NCBI RefSeq assembly: GCF_023156505.1
Contig: NZ_JALNMJ010000033.1
Coordinates: 1-50,503, forward strand
DNA: 50,503 bases
From: Roseibium sediminicola
GTDB taxonomy: Bacteria; Pseudomonadota; Alphaproteobacteria; Rhizobiales; Stappiaceae
Direction of reading: 5' to 3'
Under the pieces are notes generated by a model. That model worked only from the letters and a program-made list of their open reading frames with translations. It was not told where the DNA came from and made no database searches. Below are positions 17,246-25,947 of this stretch, piece by piece. Made by a program: the position numbers and the translations under genes. How positions within the stretch are numbered: the first letter of the stretch is position 1; each line of letters opens with the position of its first letter.

Positions 17246-18379
17246 TTAGGAGGCTTTGGCCTTTGTCTCGGTCGTCTCGGCCCCCGATTGCAGGAAACCG
17301 GTCAGGTCGAGGCTGGAGCGGTGGCCGAGGTCGCGGCCATGGATGGTCAGGAACTCGCCCGCCGCATGACGGCCCTCGTCGCGTAACTCCTTCAGGAAGG
17401 CCCAGGCGGAATTGAGCTTCGACTGGCCGCTGCGTCCGTTCATCCCGGCGCCGGTGATGCGGTGCAGCCTGAGATCGGCGATGGCGCTATGGGCCGTCAA
17501 GTGTTCCACCGTTTTGCCTTTGCCTTTGCCGCGTCCGGACAGGAAACCGACCCTTTTCACGGGCGGTTTGCGGCATGCCTGGCGTTGCAGTTCGGCCAGG
17601 AGGCGCAGGTCCTTGATCAAGGGCGCATTGAAGGAAATCTCCTTTTCACGCAGGGCGATCTGCCGGGCGTCCTGGGGCACGTCGGCGCGCCAGGTCGGGC
17701 TGGTCTGGACCAGAAGCAAGTCCGAGGCACCGGTGTCCGGCACCAGGGGCATCAGGCTCGGATTGCCGGTATAGCCGCCGTCCCAGTAGAACGCACCATC
17801 GATCTCGACCGCGTGAAAGAGGGCGGGCAGGCAGGCCGACGCCAGCAGCACGTCGGCACTGATCGCATCGTTGGAAAAGATGCGGGCCTCGCCGCTGGCG
17901 ACATGGGTCGCGGTCACGTAAAGGCCGATCGGTGCGCGGGCGATCGCCTCCAGATCAACGGTGTCCTGGATGATTTCGCGCAGCGGATTGAAGCCTGCGG
18001 GATTGAGGTCATAGGGTGAAAACAGGGGCGTGCCGGAGCTGAACAGCGCCGGCAGAGTGTCCCGGTCAATGCCGAGACTGCTGAGGACGGCCTGTGCCGT
18101 CGACATGTTGAAGGGATTGAAGCGGCTGCGGCTCGACACCTTGCGCCAGAAACTCTCAAGCGACCGGCGCGCCTCTTCCCGGCCGCCCCGCATCAGCCCG
18201 CTGACCAGGGCCGCGGCATTCATGGCTCCGGCCGAGGTGCCGGAGACCGCATTGACCGCAAATCTGTCTTCTTCGAGTAGGCGATCCAGAACGCCCCAGG
18301 TAAAGGCTCCATGGGCCCCGCCGCCCTGCAGCGCAAGATTGAGGCGAAGGGCCTCAGGGGTGGATTTGTCTCGTTTCAA
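17246..18379 (-). CDS. patatin-like phospholipase
   Basis: The 377-residue protein belongs to the bacterial patatin (RssA/YchK-like) hydrolases that cleave lipid acyl esters with a Ser-Asp dyad. The oxyanion motif is LQGGGAHGAF (about 17-26), the nucleophile elbow GTSAG has Ser49, and the catalytic Asp sits in YWDGGYTGNP (D200). No signal peptide is visible, so it is probably cytosolic or membrane-associated. I chose a TTG start at 18379 because AAGGA lies just upstream. The longer frame reaching 18565 adds 62 residues of low-complexity basic sequence that do not look like a domain. Confidence 0.85.
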   Translation of the reverse strand: MKRDKSTPEALRLNLALQGGGAHGAFTWGVLDRLLEEDRFAVNAVSGTSAGAMNAAALVSGLMRGGREEARRSLESFWRKVSSRSRFNPFNMSTAQAVLSSLGIDRDTLPALFSSGTPLFSPYDLNPAGFNPLREIIQDTVDLEAIARAPIGLYVTATHVASGEARIFSNDAISADVLLASACLPALFHAVEIDGAFYWDGGYTGNPSLMPLVPDTGASDLLLVQTSPTWRADVPQDARQIALREKEISFNAPLIKDLRLLAELQRQACRKPPVKRVGFLSGRGKGKGKTVEHLTAHSAIADLRLHRITGAGMNGRSGQSKLNSAWAFLKELRDEGRHAAGEFLTIHGRDLGHRSSLDLTGFLQSGAETTETKAKAS

Positions 18380-18713
18380 GATCCGCTTCCTTTCCAAAAA
18401 GCAATGCCGACCGGCAGGCCGCCAACAGGCCCGCCTTGAAACGTTTCCTCCGAATGTCCCTGGTTTCTTTTGGTTTTGCCGGACGCAATCCTGTCCGGAA
18501 GGGAAACCCGCCGGAACGGATCTCCGGGCCGGCTGCCGCATCGAATAGGTTATGTTGCAGTGCAAAAATATGGTGGGCCATTCACAACCCCGTGATGAGG
18601 GCGCTTCAGCAGGCCTTTTCCAGATGGTGTGGGTGGCTTTTGCCTATCGATCCGAGCGTTTCTGTCAGGCCTCTGGAGAAACGACCTTCAGCAAATGCTA
18701 CCGCTGGACCCCA
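18380..18713. other. intergenic region between patatin and response regulator genes
   Basis: These 334 bases lie between two minus-strand genes. They should hold the patatin promoter and the 3' end of the two-component transcript. I found no convincing gene, intrinsic terminator or repeat. The open frames crossing it have no ribosome site and unlikely composition. Confidence 0.4.
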
Positions 18714-19421
18714 TCAGGCCGGTTGTTTGTGATTTATTTTCGCCGGAGCGCCGAAGGAATAGCCGACGCCATAGACCGATTTGATCGGTTGCTCGACCGA
18801 GGTGTTGCCGATGATCTTGCGCCGCAGGCGGCTGACCACCGCGTCCAGGTGCCGGTTGTCGAACTGGGTCTGCCTGGGAGACAGGATCTGCGAGAGCTCA
18901 TCCCTTGTGCAGGTCTCGCCGGAATGTTCGATCAATGTGCTGACAAAGGTGTTTTCCGTTGCCGTCAGCCGGATGACCTTGCCGTCCGGCGCCAGCAGCT
19001 TCCACGCGGTGGCGTCGAGATGCCATTGAGGTAGCGGAGCCGCTTCTTCCGTCTCTGGCGCCAGCCGCCGCAACAGGCTTTGCACGGCCGCGGAGATTTC
19101 CCGCAAGGAGGTGTGCTTGACCAGATAGATGTCGGCGCCGCTGTCGAACCCCTGGACCCGGCTTTCCGGATCGCCATGGGCCGTCAGCATGATGATGCCG
19201 CAATTCAGGCCTGCACGGATGTCCTTGGCCAATTCGAAACCGTTGCCGTCGGGAAGGGAGATGTCGAGAATGATGACATCGGGCGGTTCGGCGCCCGCGA
19301 GCTCAACATGCATGTCCGCAGCCGTGCCGACGCCAACCGCCTCGAACCCGTTCAGGCACATATAGTCCACCAGATCCGTGCGCAGGACGGTTTCGTCTTC
19401 GACGATCAGAAGTCTGCTCAT
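18714..19421 (-). CDS. OmpR-family response regulator
   Basis: The 235-residue protein has a receiver domain at about 1-118 with the acidic pair E8 and D9, phospho-acceptor D53 in VIILDISLPDG, Thr80 and Lys102. A winged-helix DNA-binding domain follows at about 130-228 (LTATENTFVSTLIEHSGETCTRDELSQIL and VVSRLRRKI, ending VYGVGYSF). It is translated with the upstream sensor kinase: the kinase stop overlaps its ATG by four bases. Its targets are unknown. The nearest genes, patatin and the oxygenase pair, are candidates only by position. Confidence 0.93.
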   Translation of the reverse strand: MSRLLIVEDETVLRTDLVDYMCLNGFEAVGVGTAADMHVELAGAEPPDVIILDISLPDGNGFELAKDIRAGLNCGIIMLTAHGDPESRVQGFDSGADIYLVKHTSLREISAAVQSLLRRLAPETEEAAPLPQWHLDATAWKLLAPDGKVIRLTATENTFVSTLIEHSGETCTRDELSQILSPRQTQFDNRHLDAVVSRLRRKIIGNTSVEQPIKSVYGVGYSFGAPAKINHKQPA

Positions 19422-20878
19422 ACCGTTTCCGCCATCGGTTGTTTCGCGGGTCGCTTCAAGTCGGCCTCCGCGCCAGGCAGGTGCACGCGGGCGAGCGTGC
19501 CGCCGCCCTTGCGCCGCCGCAGCTCGAGGCTGCCGGCATGATAGCCGACCAATTGCTTGCAGGTGTGGATCCCCAGGCCGCTGCCGCCGGTGCCGCTGGT
19601 GTTGGAGGCGCGATAGAAACGAAGGCCGATCCGGTCGATCTCTTCTTCCGGGATGCCGATGCCCTGATCCGTGACTTCGATGACCAGAAGATCGTCCCGG
19701 ACCGCGATGTCGATACCGACGGGGTCCGTCTCGCCGGAATATTTCAGAGCGTTGTCGATCAGGTTGACGATGACGGTTTTCAGCATCTCGACATCGGCCC
19801 GGAAACCGGGCGGCCGGGCGACGCCGGTGAAGGACAGACGGCTCCCGAGCCCGGCGTGATCGAAATGCTGCTGGATTTCCCGCACAAGCACGGGAATATC
19901 GACCGTCTCTATTTTCAGGACACCTTCCTCCTGGCGTTCGCCCGACAGGAACCGGTCGATCAGCATGGTCATGCGTGAGACCGCCTCGTCAATGCCGCGG
20001 ATCCGCCTGGAGACGGCTTCCTCCGGATTGGGCAGCATCACGGACAGCATGTCGCTGGCATAGCGGATGGCCGCCAGGGGCGTGCGAAACTCGTGGCTGA
20101 CCATGCGCATCAGCTGACGCTGTTCCTTGCGGGCGGTCTTTTCGCCTTCCAGACTGGCCGAAAGTTCCTGTTCCAGACGCCGCCGGATCGACACTTCCCG
20201 GCCGAGCGCGGTGTTGCGGTCGCGCAGATCCATCGACAGGCGCATGCCGACCATGAAGACCAGGCAGATGAAAAAGCCGACGATGAACATGTGTCCCTGG
20301 AAGAAGTACCAGGTATTGATGTCGGACAGCACCCGGCTGTTCGCGACAGTTGCTGGATGGAGATAAACCAGGGCGCTCTGAAGCAGGCTCGCTCCGACAT
20401 ATTCGGCGAGGAGGGCAATGGTGATCCAGCGCAGAAACCGCGGCTGACTTCGGTCCACTGCCAGTGTACGGATCATCAGCGCCATCATGACCGTGGTGAA
20501 GGCGGTCGAGGCGTGAATGCGAAACGCGAGATCCTCCGGAATGTAGATCACCGCGGCACTCCAGGAGAGACCCTGGGCGGCGAGGCAGGCCACGCCGATC
20601 CAAAAAACCCGCCTCTGGCCGAGGAAGCGCGCAAGGCCGTCGGCCCACAGGACCAGGCCGAACTTGATGACCATGTTGTCGGTGACGATGCGCAGAAGCG
20701 ACGGGTCGGGTCCCCGTTGCAGATAGAGAAACAGACCCACGGCAACGGCGACGAAACCGGCGGCAATCACCTTCAGCTCATAGATTTGCCGGCAGAAAAT
20801 CCAGACGAGCATCCAGGCGATTGCCATGAAGGTCGCAGTGGCAAATTCCAGGAGCAGCATCGTCTTGAGATCGATCAT
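19418..20878 (-). CDS. sensor histidine kinase with 7-helix membrane domain
   Basis: The 486-residue kinase has an N-terminal half of about seven hydrophobic helices with short loops (residues about 5-212), without a large periplasmic domain; this suggests membrane-embedded sensing similar in plan to 7TMR or MASE domains. A coiled linker (about 220-255) leads to the HisKA box MVSHEFRTPLAAIRYASDML with His262. The HATPase domain follows, with N-box NLIDNALKYSG, DQGIGIPEEE and GSGLGIHTCKQLV. It phosphorylates the OmpR-type partner encoded directly downstream with a four-base overlap. The signal is not evident. Confidence 0.92.
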   Translation of the reverse strand: MIDLKTMLLLEFATATFMAIAWMLVWIFCRQIYELKVIAAGFVAVAVGLFLYLQRGPDPSLLRIVTDNMVIKFGLVLWADGLARFLGQRRVFWIGVACLAAQGLSWSAAVIYIPEDLAFRIHASTAFTTVMMALMIRTLAVDRSQPRFLRWITIALLAEYVGASLLQSALVYLHPATVANSRVLSDINTWYFFQGHMFIVGFFICLVFMVGMRLSMDLRDRNTALGREVSIRRRLEQELSASLEGEKTARKEQRQLMRMVSHEFRTPLAAIRYASDMLSVMLPNPEEAVSRRIRGIDEAVSRMTMLIDRFLSGERQEEGVLKIETVDIPVLVREIQQHFDHAGLGSRLSFTGVARPPGFRADVEMLKTVIVNLIDNALKYSGETDPVGIDIAVRDDLLVIEVTDQGIGIPEEEIDRIGLRFYRASNTSGTGGSGLGIHTCKQLVGYHAGSLELRRRKGGGTLARVHLPGAEADLKRPAKQPMAETV

Positions 20879-21185
20879 GATCTTGTGATGACCGAACAGC
20901 GTAGCCGGTTCAAGTCACAGATTGGTGCTTCGGATCCGAGCAGCCTTATTTTTAGGCAAGTGTCACCGAAAGACTGCGACTCTGGTGAGATTTTGTCAGA
21001 ATTGACTAGGATTGATAGGTGGAATCCCGGGTTTGACACTTTGTAATTGTACCGATGTTGACCGTCGTGGGTGCGAGGCCATGCAGCATTGGGAGTTATA
21101 CCGGCATGGCATCTGCAACTCGACATCATGGCCCGATCGGGGGCATGCTGTTGGCCGATGTCTATGCTGACCCCGGAGGAAGACG
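20879..21185. promoter_or_regulatory. divergent intergenic region, kinase and oxygenase genes
   Basis: These 307 bases separate the sensor kinase (minus) from the oxygenase gene (plus). A TTGACA hexamer is present at 21032-21037 on the plus strand but no good -10 lies at the usual distance. The part 20940-21050 is AT-richer than the flanks. A strong GGAGGA ribosome site at about 21175-21180 serves the oxygenase GTG. No small gene was convincing. Confidence 0.4.
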
Positions 21186-21842
21186 GTGCCAAGGCTCTGG
21201 GAGAGTTCTCGTTTCCCTGCGGCAGGCCCATGCCTGTTGCAGCAGGCGCTTGAACGGCATCTGGTGGCTGCGGTGGCTGAACTGGTCCTTGAGGCGGCTT
21301 GCAAACGAGGTTGGATTGACCGGGGCGGACGGGCCACGGACCCGATGCGCGGCATGCGGTTTGGGGACGGCGCTCCTGAATATGTAGGTTTTCTGGCCGA
21401 GGTTCTGGGCAGTCCGGAGGTCGAGGCCCTGCGCGGGGATCCACAGCTCCTGGAAGCCGTCACGGCGGTGTGCGGACCGGGAATGGCCCCGATTGGCGCC
21501 GATGTCTGCCGGATCACCTTCCCGGGGGAAGCTCACGGCACACCGGCACATCAGGACGGGTGGTACTGCAAGGCGCCCGGCCTCTGGATCGCCTGGATTC
21601 CACTTGTTGACTGCAGCAGGGAGCTTGGGGCGCTGGAGGTTGCCGCGCCCAAACCGGAACTTGCCGATCATGACGCGACAGGCTTGATCGACGTTCCGGA
21701 CAGGGGCTGGCGGACCATGAACTGCGTTCCGGGAGACGTGCTCCTGTTTTCCGGACTGACGCCGCATCGGAGCCTGCCCAACCGCAGCGCGGACCGGCCC
21801 CGGCTGTCGCTTGATCTGCGCTTCGCCCTGGAGGCGCCATGA
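21186..21842 (+). CDS. phytanoyl-CoA dioxygenase-like Fe(II)/2-oxoglutarate oxygenase
   Basis: The 218-residue protein has the jelly-roll signature of small PhyH-type oxygenases: H122 and D124 in AHQDGWY, the distal His194 in LTPHRSLPN and the 2-oxoglutarate Arg in RPRLSLDLRF (about 204-206). It would hydroxylate an unidentified substrate using Fe(II), O2 and 2-oxoglutarate. The GTG start at 21186 is supported by GGAGGA just upstream. Its stop overlaps the start of a methyltransferase by four bases, so the two form a pair. They face a radical SAM/unknown-protein pair, and all four may serve one pathway; this is inference. Confidence 0.78.
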   Translation: MPRLWESSRFPAAGPCLLQQALERHLVAAVAELVLEAACKRGWIDRGGRATDPMRGMRFGDGAPEYVGFLAEVLGSPEVEALRGDPQLLEAVTAVCGPGMAPIGADVCRITFPGEAHGTPAHQDGWYCKAPGLWIAWIPLVDCSRELGALEVAAPKPELADHDATGLIDVPDRGWRTMNCVPGDVLLFSGLTPHRSLPNRSADRPRLSLDLRFALEAP

Positions 21843-22642
21843 GCCTTTCACTTTGGAACCAGCCTGTGACCGCGGAGCGCTACCGGATCTTTACGGAGCG
21901 CCATGACCGCTACCGCTTCGCGGCCGAAGCGCTGGTCAATGCGGCGGGGATCGCTCCCGGCCACAAGGTGCTCGATGTCGCGGCGGGGATCGGCTGCACG
22001 TCGCTGGCCTGTCTGGAACAACTCGGAGCCAAGGACGTGGTGACCGCCGTCGAGATGGCCGATGCCATGCGGAGCGTGGGTGAAGCCCGGACAAGAGGCT
22101 TGCCGATCGACTGGCTGGCCGCAGCGCCCGCCGGGCAGGTCTTCGACCGGGTGACCTGCGGCGCGGCGCTCTGGGCCATGGGACCAGCCGAAGCGGTCAT
22201 CGAAGAGCTGGCGGCATTCGTCGCGCCCGGAGGCCTTCTGGCGGTGTCCCTGCCGGCTGCCTATCTGGGGGAAGCCGATGCGCCAGGCGGGGGGACGGAC
22301 CCGTGGCTGACGGCAATTGCCGAAGCCTTGAGCCGGCTGAACCTCGGCAAGCCGCCGCCCGAAGCGCCACCTCCCCTGACCGAAGACAGGCTCGGTAAGA
22401 CCTTTCAGGATCAGGGGCTGTCCATGTCCCGGACCAGTGTCGTGCATCACCTGACCCAGGAAGCCTATTGCGACTGGATGACCCTGCCGCCGGTCAATGA
22501 CATCCTGCTCGGCAAGCTTGACCCCGAAGAGCGGCCTGCGGTCGTGGCCGAGGTAGCGCGCGACCTCGATCCGGCCTCCTGGCGGTGGGAGAGCTGGGCC
22601 CTCATCATGGGCTCGCGTCCGTTCAGAAAATCATCGGGTTGA
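21839..22642 (+). CDS. SAM-dependent class I methyltransferase
   Basis: The 267-residue protein has a Rossmann methyltransferase core: motif I VLDVAAGIGC (about 44-53), acidic motif II TAVEMAD, and FVAPGGLLAVSLP after the fourth strand. The N-terminus (YRIFTERHDRYRFAAEALVNAAG) resembles small-molecule methyltransferases of the Methyltransf_11/25 kind. The substrate is not evident. The gene is coupled by ATGA to the oxygenase. Its last 20 bases overlap, tail to tail, the end of the minus-strand unknown gene, an unusually tight convergent arrangement. Confidence 0.82.
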   Translation: MSLSLWNQPVTAERYRIFTERHDRYRFAAEALVNAAGIAPGHKVLDVAAGIGCTSLACLEQLGAKDVVTAVEMADAMRSVGEARTRGLPIDWLAAAPAGQVFDRVTCGAALWAMGPAEAVIEELAAFVAPGGLLAVSLPAAYLGEADAPGGGTDPWLTAIAEALSRLNLGKPPPEAPPPLTEDRLGKTFQDQGLSMSRTSVVHHLTQEAYCDWMTLPPVNDILLGKLDPEERPAVVAEVARDLDPASWRWESWALIMGSRPFRKSSG

Positions 22643-23684
22643 ACTGCGGGGCTGTCGCCAGATGGCCGGGAGCCGCAATATTGGTGCCGTTCATCACCGG
22701 ACCGACCGGCACATAAGGCGGTGCGAAGGTGGGGACCGGCCCAAAACCGAGGACATTCATGACCTGGGCGGAGGGCAACCAGGTGGACGCTGCCAGGGCG
22801 AGACCTGCCGCAACCCGATTGATGAAATCCGTTTCGCTGCTCAGTGGTGCCGGCAGGGCCTGCGTGATGGCGTCGGACAGTTCCGAGGCAAGCGTCAGCT
22901 TGGTTGCCCGGCTTGAGACGCAGCTGGCCAAGGGCATGGGTATGTTCGGCATGGGGGGAGCGGCCGGTCCCGGATAGGCGGCGAAAGCCGGGTACCAGGG
23001 CAGGCCCGGCACCGTGACTGCGTCCTGCCAGAGGAAGAAACTGTCGGAAAACGCCTCGGCGATGCCGTTGGCCATGTCGCGCGCCGCGCCGCTGAGGCTC
23101 TGGATCTTGGCATGGCTGCGGATATGCGATTCAAGCTGCGGCCCATCGAGACAGCCTGGGGTGCCGATGGCGCTGATCGCCATGATCTTGAGGTCCGAAA
23201 AATGGGCGCTCATCTTCCACATGTCGACGGCGAACTTGACGGCGGCCTTGATGGCCTCGATCACCGCGGCCTGATCGGCTGTCGTGAAGGCCGGCGCGGA
23301 GGAGCCCTGACCGCTCTGCCCGCTCTGGCCGCTGCCGGAGGAGCCGGTCGAAATGAACACCATCTGCTCGACCGCCATCCAGGTCTCCGCCTGGCTCGTG
23401 CCGCCATGTGCTCCCGATGTGCCGCCGTTGCCCGCATTGCCGGTAAACTTGCTGATGTCCCCGTTCCAGGTCGGAGCCCCCTTCGAGGCGGTGTGGCCCG
23501 CCTTCTTGGCCTCGGTGGGGGCCTTTTCAAGCGCCTTCGCGGTTTCCTTGGCAATCATCTGTGCCCTGGAGGCGGCGCCTCCGGTTTGCTGGGCAGCTTT
23601 CCTGGCCATCGACTTCGCCGTCTTGCCGGCGAATTCCGCTGCGTGTTTGGAAATCCTGGTCGGACGCAAACCGGGTCTCATCAT
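22623..23684 (-). CDS. unrecognised 353-residue protein paired with radical SAM gene
   Basis: I do not recognise this family. Residues 1-66 are basic and Ala/Lys-rich, probably helical (KTAKSMARKAAQ, AKETAKALEK). Residues 70-130 are a Gly/Ser/Gln linker with GSSGSGQSGQSGQGSS. Residues 135-225 and 260-312 look helical, and between and after them are Pro-rich stretches (VPGLPWYP, PAAPPMPNIPMP, APPYVPVGPV). There are two Cys (178, 255), no signal peptide and no clear membrane helix. The ATG at 23684 has AAGGAGG upstream and overlaps the radical SAM stop as ATGATGA. The coupling suggests that it is a partner or substrate of that enzyme. A structural or surface protein is another possibility. Confidence 0.75.
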   Translation of the reverse strand: MMRPGLRPTRISKHAAEFAGKTAKSMARKAAQQTGGAASRAQMIAKETAKALEKAPTEAKKAGHTASKGAPTWNGDISKFTGNAGNGGTSGAHGGTSQAETWMAVEQMVFISTGSSGSGQSGQSGQGSSAPAFTTADQAAVIEAIKAAVKFAVDMWKMSAHFSDLKIMAISAIGTPGCLDGPQLESHIRSHAKIQSLSGAARDMANGIAEAFSDSFFLWQDAVTVPGLPWYPAFAAYPGPAAPPMPNIPMPLASCVSSRATKLTLASELSDAITQALPAPLSSETDFINRVAAGLALAASTWLPSAQVMNVLGFGPVPTFAPPYVPVGPVMNGTNIAAPGHLATAPQFNPMIF

Positions 23685-25027
23685 GCAATCCTCCTTGTAA
23701 CGTGTATGGTTTCGTTCGCGGCCGCCTGCCGGTTTGCCCAGGCCGCGTTGTGATCCGCTTTCCACCGGACCAGATCGGCGATCCTGTCCCTCACATGCGG
23801 GTCGTAGGAGAAGAAATTCTTTTCAAGCGCAGGATCGCGGCCGAGATCGGCGGCTGGGGCCGACGGGATCCGGTCCGGATCGAGCCACCAGCCCGAAAAG
23901 CCGTATTCGGCGTGGTAGCGGTCGTAGATGGCCGTGCCGGGAAACGGCACCAGCACACCGAAATTGTTGAAGAAGTCGGTGATCGGCGCCAGCCGCCGCA
24001 TCAGCGCATGGGTGTTGGCGAGTTCTTCCGGGCCTTCGCCCGGAAAGCCGAACATGAAATTGACGATTGTGGTCATGTCGGCGGCCTTGGCGGCCTGAAC
24101 CGCGGCAAGGATCTTTTCGGGTGTCTGTCCTTTCTGGATGGCGCGCAAAATGGTGGCGTCGCCGCTCTCGATGCCGAAATTGATCGCCACGCAGCCGGCT
24201 TTCCGCATGCGTTCCAGGTCGCGAGGCAGCACCATGTTGCCCGGGGTGATGCAGGTCCATGTCACGCCCGCCAGTTCCGGTTCGTCCAGGATCGCGTCGC
24301 ACAGGGCTTCAAGCCGGGGGCGCCGCGCTGTGAAAGCGTCATCCCAGAAAGGAAAATGACTGAGGCCGAAGTCCCGCCGGAGGGTCCGCATTTCGGCGAC
24401 GACGTTCTCCGGGCTGCGCCAGCGGTAGGCGCGGCCGGTCACGTAATTGGCGCAGAAGGTGCACCTTGCCGGACAGCCCCGGCTGGTGAGGATGCCGCCC
24501 GCCACGGCGTCGAGCCTGACGGTCGCGGCCGCCAGATGCGGAAAGGGCAGGGCATCGAGGTCCTCGATGGCGGCATTGGGCGGGCCGCGGCCGGCCCGGC
24601 TGTGCAGCCCGGGAATGGCCGTGAAGTCACCGCCCTTTTCAAGAGTGTCCGCGACCGCGGTAATGGCGTGCTCGCCTTCGCCGCTCAAGGAAAGGTCAAA
24701 ACCGTGGGCCAGGGGTTCATCGGGCAGGATCGTCGGATGGGGGCCGCCTGCGATGAGGAGGGCGCCTGTTGCCGCCAGAGTTTCCGTGAGCCGGTAGCCG
24801 GCAAGAGCGTTGTAAGTGAACAGGGTCATGCCGACCAAATCTGGCCGGAAGGCACGCACCTGGTCGTCAAGACGCGCCGCCGCCTGGGTCTCCGACAGGT
24901 TTGCAAGGTCGAGGCAGTGAACCGTATGACCGGCCGCGAGCAAGGCGGCAGCAATATATTGCTGGCCAAGGTAAGGCGCGTTCATGGGCTGCGGCAGCGG
25001 CGGCAGGACCAGCAGGGCGCGCACCAT
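23681..25027 (-). CDS. B12-binding-domain radical SAM protein
   Basis: The 448-residue enzyme has an N-terminal cobalamin-binding-like Rossmann domain (about 1-130: APYLGQQYIAAALLAAGHTV, RPDLVGMTLFTYN, IAGGPHPTILPDE). A radical SAM core follows, with the cluster motif GCPARCTFC (C185, C189, C192), then IESGDATILRAIQKG and VNFMFGFPGEGPEE. This is the class that includes BchE-, HpnJ- and methyltransferase-type enzymes; the usual B12 DxHxxG motif is not obvious. I prefer ATG 25027 (GGAG nine bases upstream) over a TTG five codons earlier. It is translationally coupled to the unknown 353-residue gene. Reaction unknown: methylation or C-C/C-S bond formation on that protein or on a metabolite is possible. 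Confidence 0.85.
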   Translation of the reverse strand: MVRALLVLPPLPQPMNAPYLGQQYIAAALLAAGHTVHCLDLANLSETQAAARLDDQVRAFRPDLVGMTLFTYNALAGYRLTETLAATGALLIAGGPHPTILPDEPLAHGFDLSLSGEGEHAITAVADTLEKGGDFTAIPGLHSRAGRGPPNAAIEDLDALPFPHLAAATVRLDAVAGGILTSRGCPARCTFCANYVTGRAYRWRSPENVVAEMRTLRRDFGLSHFPFWDDAFTARRPRLEALCDAILDEPELAGVTWTCITPGNMVLPRDLERMRKAGCVAINFGIESGDATILRAIQKGQTPEKILAAVQAAKAADMTTIVNFMFGFPGEGPEELANTHALMRRLAPITDFFNNFGVLVPFPGTAIYDRYHAEYGFSGWWLDPDRIPSAPAADLGRDPALEKNFFSYDPHVRDRIADLVRWKADHNAAWANRQAAANETIHVTRRIA

Positions 25028-25146
25028 GTCATAGATCTCCAAATGCCGGGTCAGATGTTCAATACTCTGTCCGTATTTGGCGATGTCTCCTTACGCTAAG
25101 TCAAGTTGTTTAATTGTGAAGATTTGCTCGACTTTTTGGCGATATT

Positions 25147-25157
25147 TTCAATATAAA
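25147..25157 (-). promoter_or_regulatory. TTTATATTGAA site upstream of the radical SAM gene
   Basis: On the minus strand this 11-base sequence is identical to one at 25956-25966 in the control region of the hydroxyproline cluster. It lies about 120 bases upstream of the radical SAM start in an AT-rich 195-base gap. It may be a second binding site of the GntR regulator encoded between the two copies, or a chance match in AT-rich DNA. Confidence 0.3.
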
Positions 25158-25222
25158 TACTATTGGTTGTGCTGGGCCTGATCATCGATGTTGAGGGGCG
25201 CCTGTTCAGCCAAGTGGGCTAT

Positions 25223-25882
25223 TCAGTCCTGCTTCAAATGCTTCAGTAACGAAGCCTTGGCGCCCTGAATATGATCGCGGGTCAGCTTTGACGCCAGGTC
25301 TGCATCGCCGTTTTCGCAGGCTTCCAGAATGCCGAAATGCTCGCGCCCTGCGCGTTCCATGCCGTTGGACATGACCAGCTGGGCGCGGATCTGGCGTTCG
25401 ACCCGGTCGATGGCGTTGTCGGCGATCTCCTGGAAGAATTTCAGCTCGCTGGCGCTGTAGAGGGTTTCGTGGAAGTCACGGTTGAGATCGCCATAGGCCA
25501 TCGGGTCGGTGGCGGAGGAAAAGGCGGCGCATTTCTCGCGCGCCTCGGCCAGCAGCTCCTTCGACATGCGCGGCACGGCATCTCGGATGATTTCCGGCTC
25601 GACCAGAGCCCGCAAATCGAAAATCTCGGCGGTTTCCTTCGGCGACAGGCCAGCCACGACGGCACCCTTGTAACGCTGGGTCCTGACCAGGCCCTGTTCC
25701 TGCAGCCGGGAGATCGCCTCTCGCACCGGGATGCGGCTGGTGTTGAAGAGCCGGGCGATCTCGTCCTGGCGCAGCGGTTCGCCTTCTTCGAGCTGGCCTT
25801 CGATTATGGCTTTCCGTAGGGCGTTGAAGACGATCGTCGACGCCGATGCGGTTGCGGAAATGTCCATCGATTTCAGTTTCAT
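25223..25882 (-). CDS. GntR-family (FCD) regulator of hydroxyproline genes
   Basis: The 219-residue repressor-type protein has a winged helix at about 15-75 (IIEGQLEEGEPLRQDEIARLFNTSRIPVREAISRLQEQGLV) and an all-helical FCD ligand domain after 85. Metal/ligand residues are visible in DLNRDFHETLY and REHFGILEACENGD. It is divergent from the amino-acid ABC transporter and hydroxyproline catabolic genes, so it probably senses a hydroxyproline or an intermediate and controls that operon. The inverted and direct repeats at 25948-25979 are candidate sites. Regulation of the radical SAM gene downstream is possible but unproven. Confidence 0.88.
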   Translation of the reverse strand: MKLKSMDISATASASTIVFNALRKAIIEGQLEEGEPLRQDEIARLFNTSRIPVREAISRLQEQGLVRTQRYKGAVVAGLSPKETAEIFDLRALVEPEIIRDAVPRMSKELLAEAREKCAAFSSATDPMAYGDLNRDFHETLYSASELKFFQEIADNAIDRVERQIRAQLVMSNGMERAGREHFGILEACENGDADLASKLTRDHIQGAKASLLKHLKQD

Positions 25883-25947
25883 GAAGCCAGTTCTCCTCGA
25901 AGCGACCTTTTACGGGATGCGTCCGCCGCGGTGAAGGGAAAATCATT

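Noticed and set aside
23561..25099. A 512-codon plus-strand frame opposite the radical SAM gene
   Set aside because: The minus strand carries the CxxxCxxC cluster motif and a coupled downstream gene. The plus frame is basic, low in hydrophobic order and has no ribosome site.
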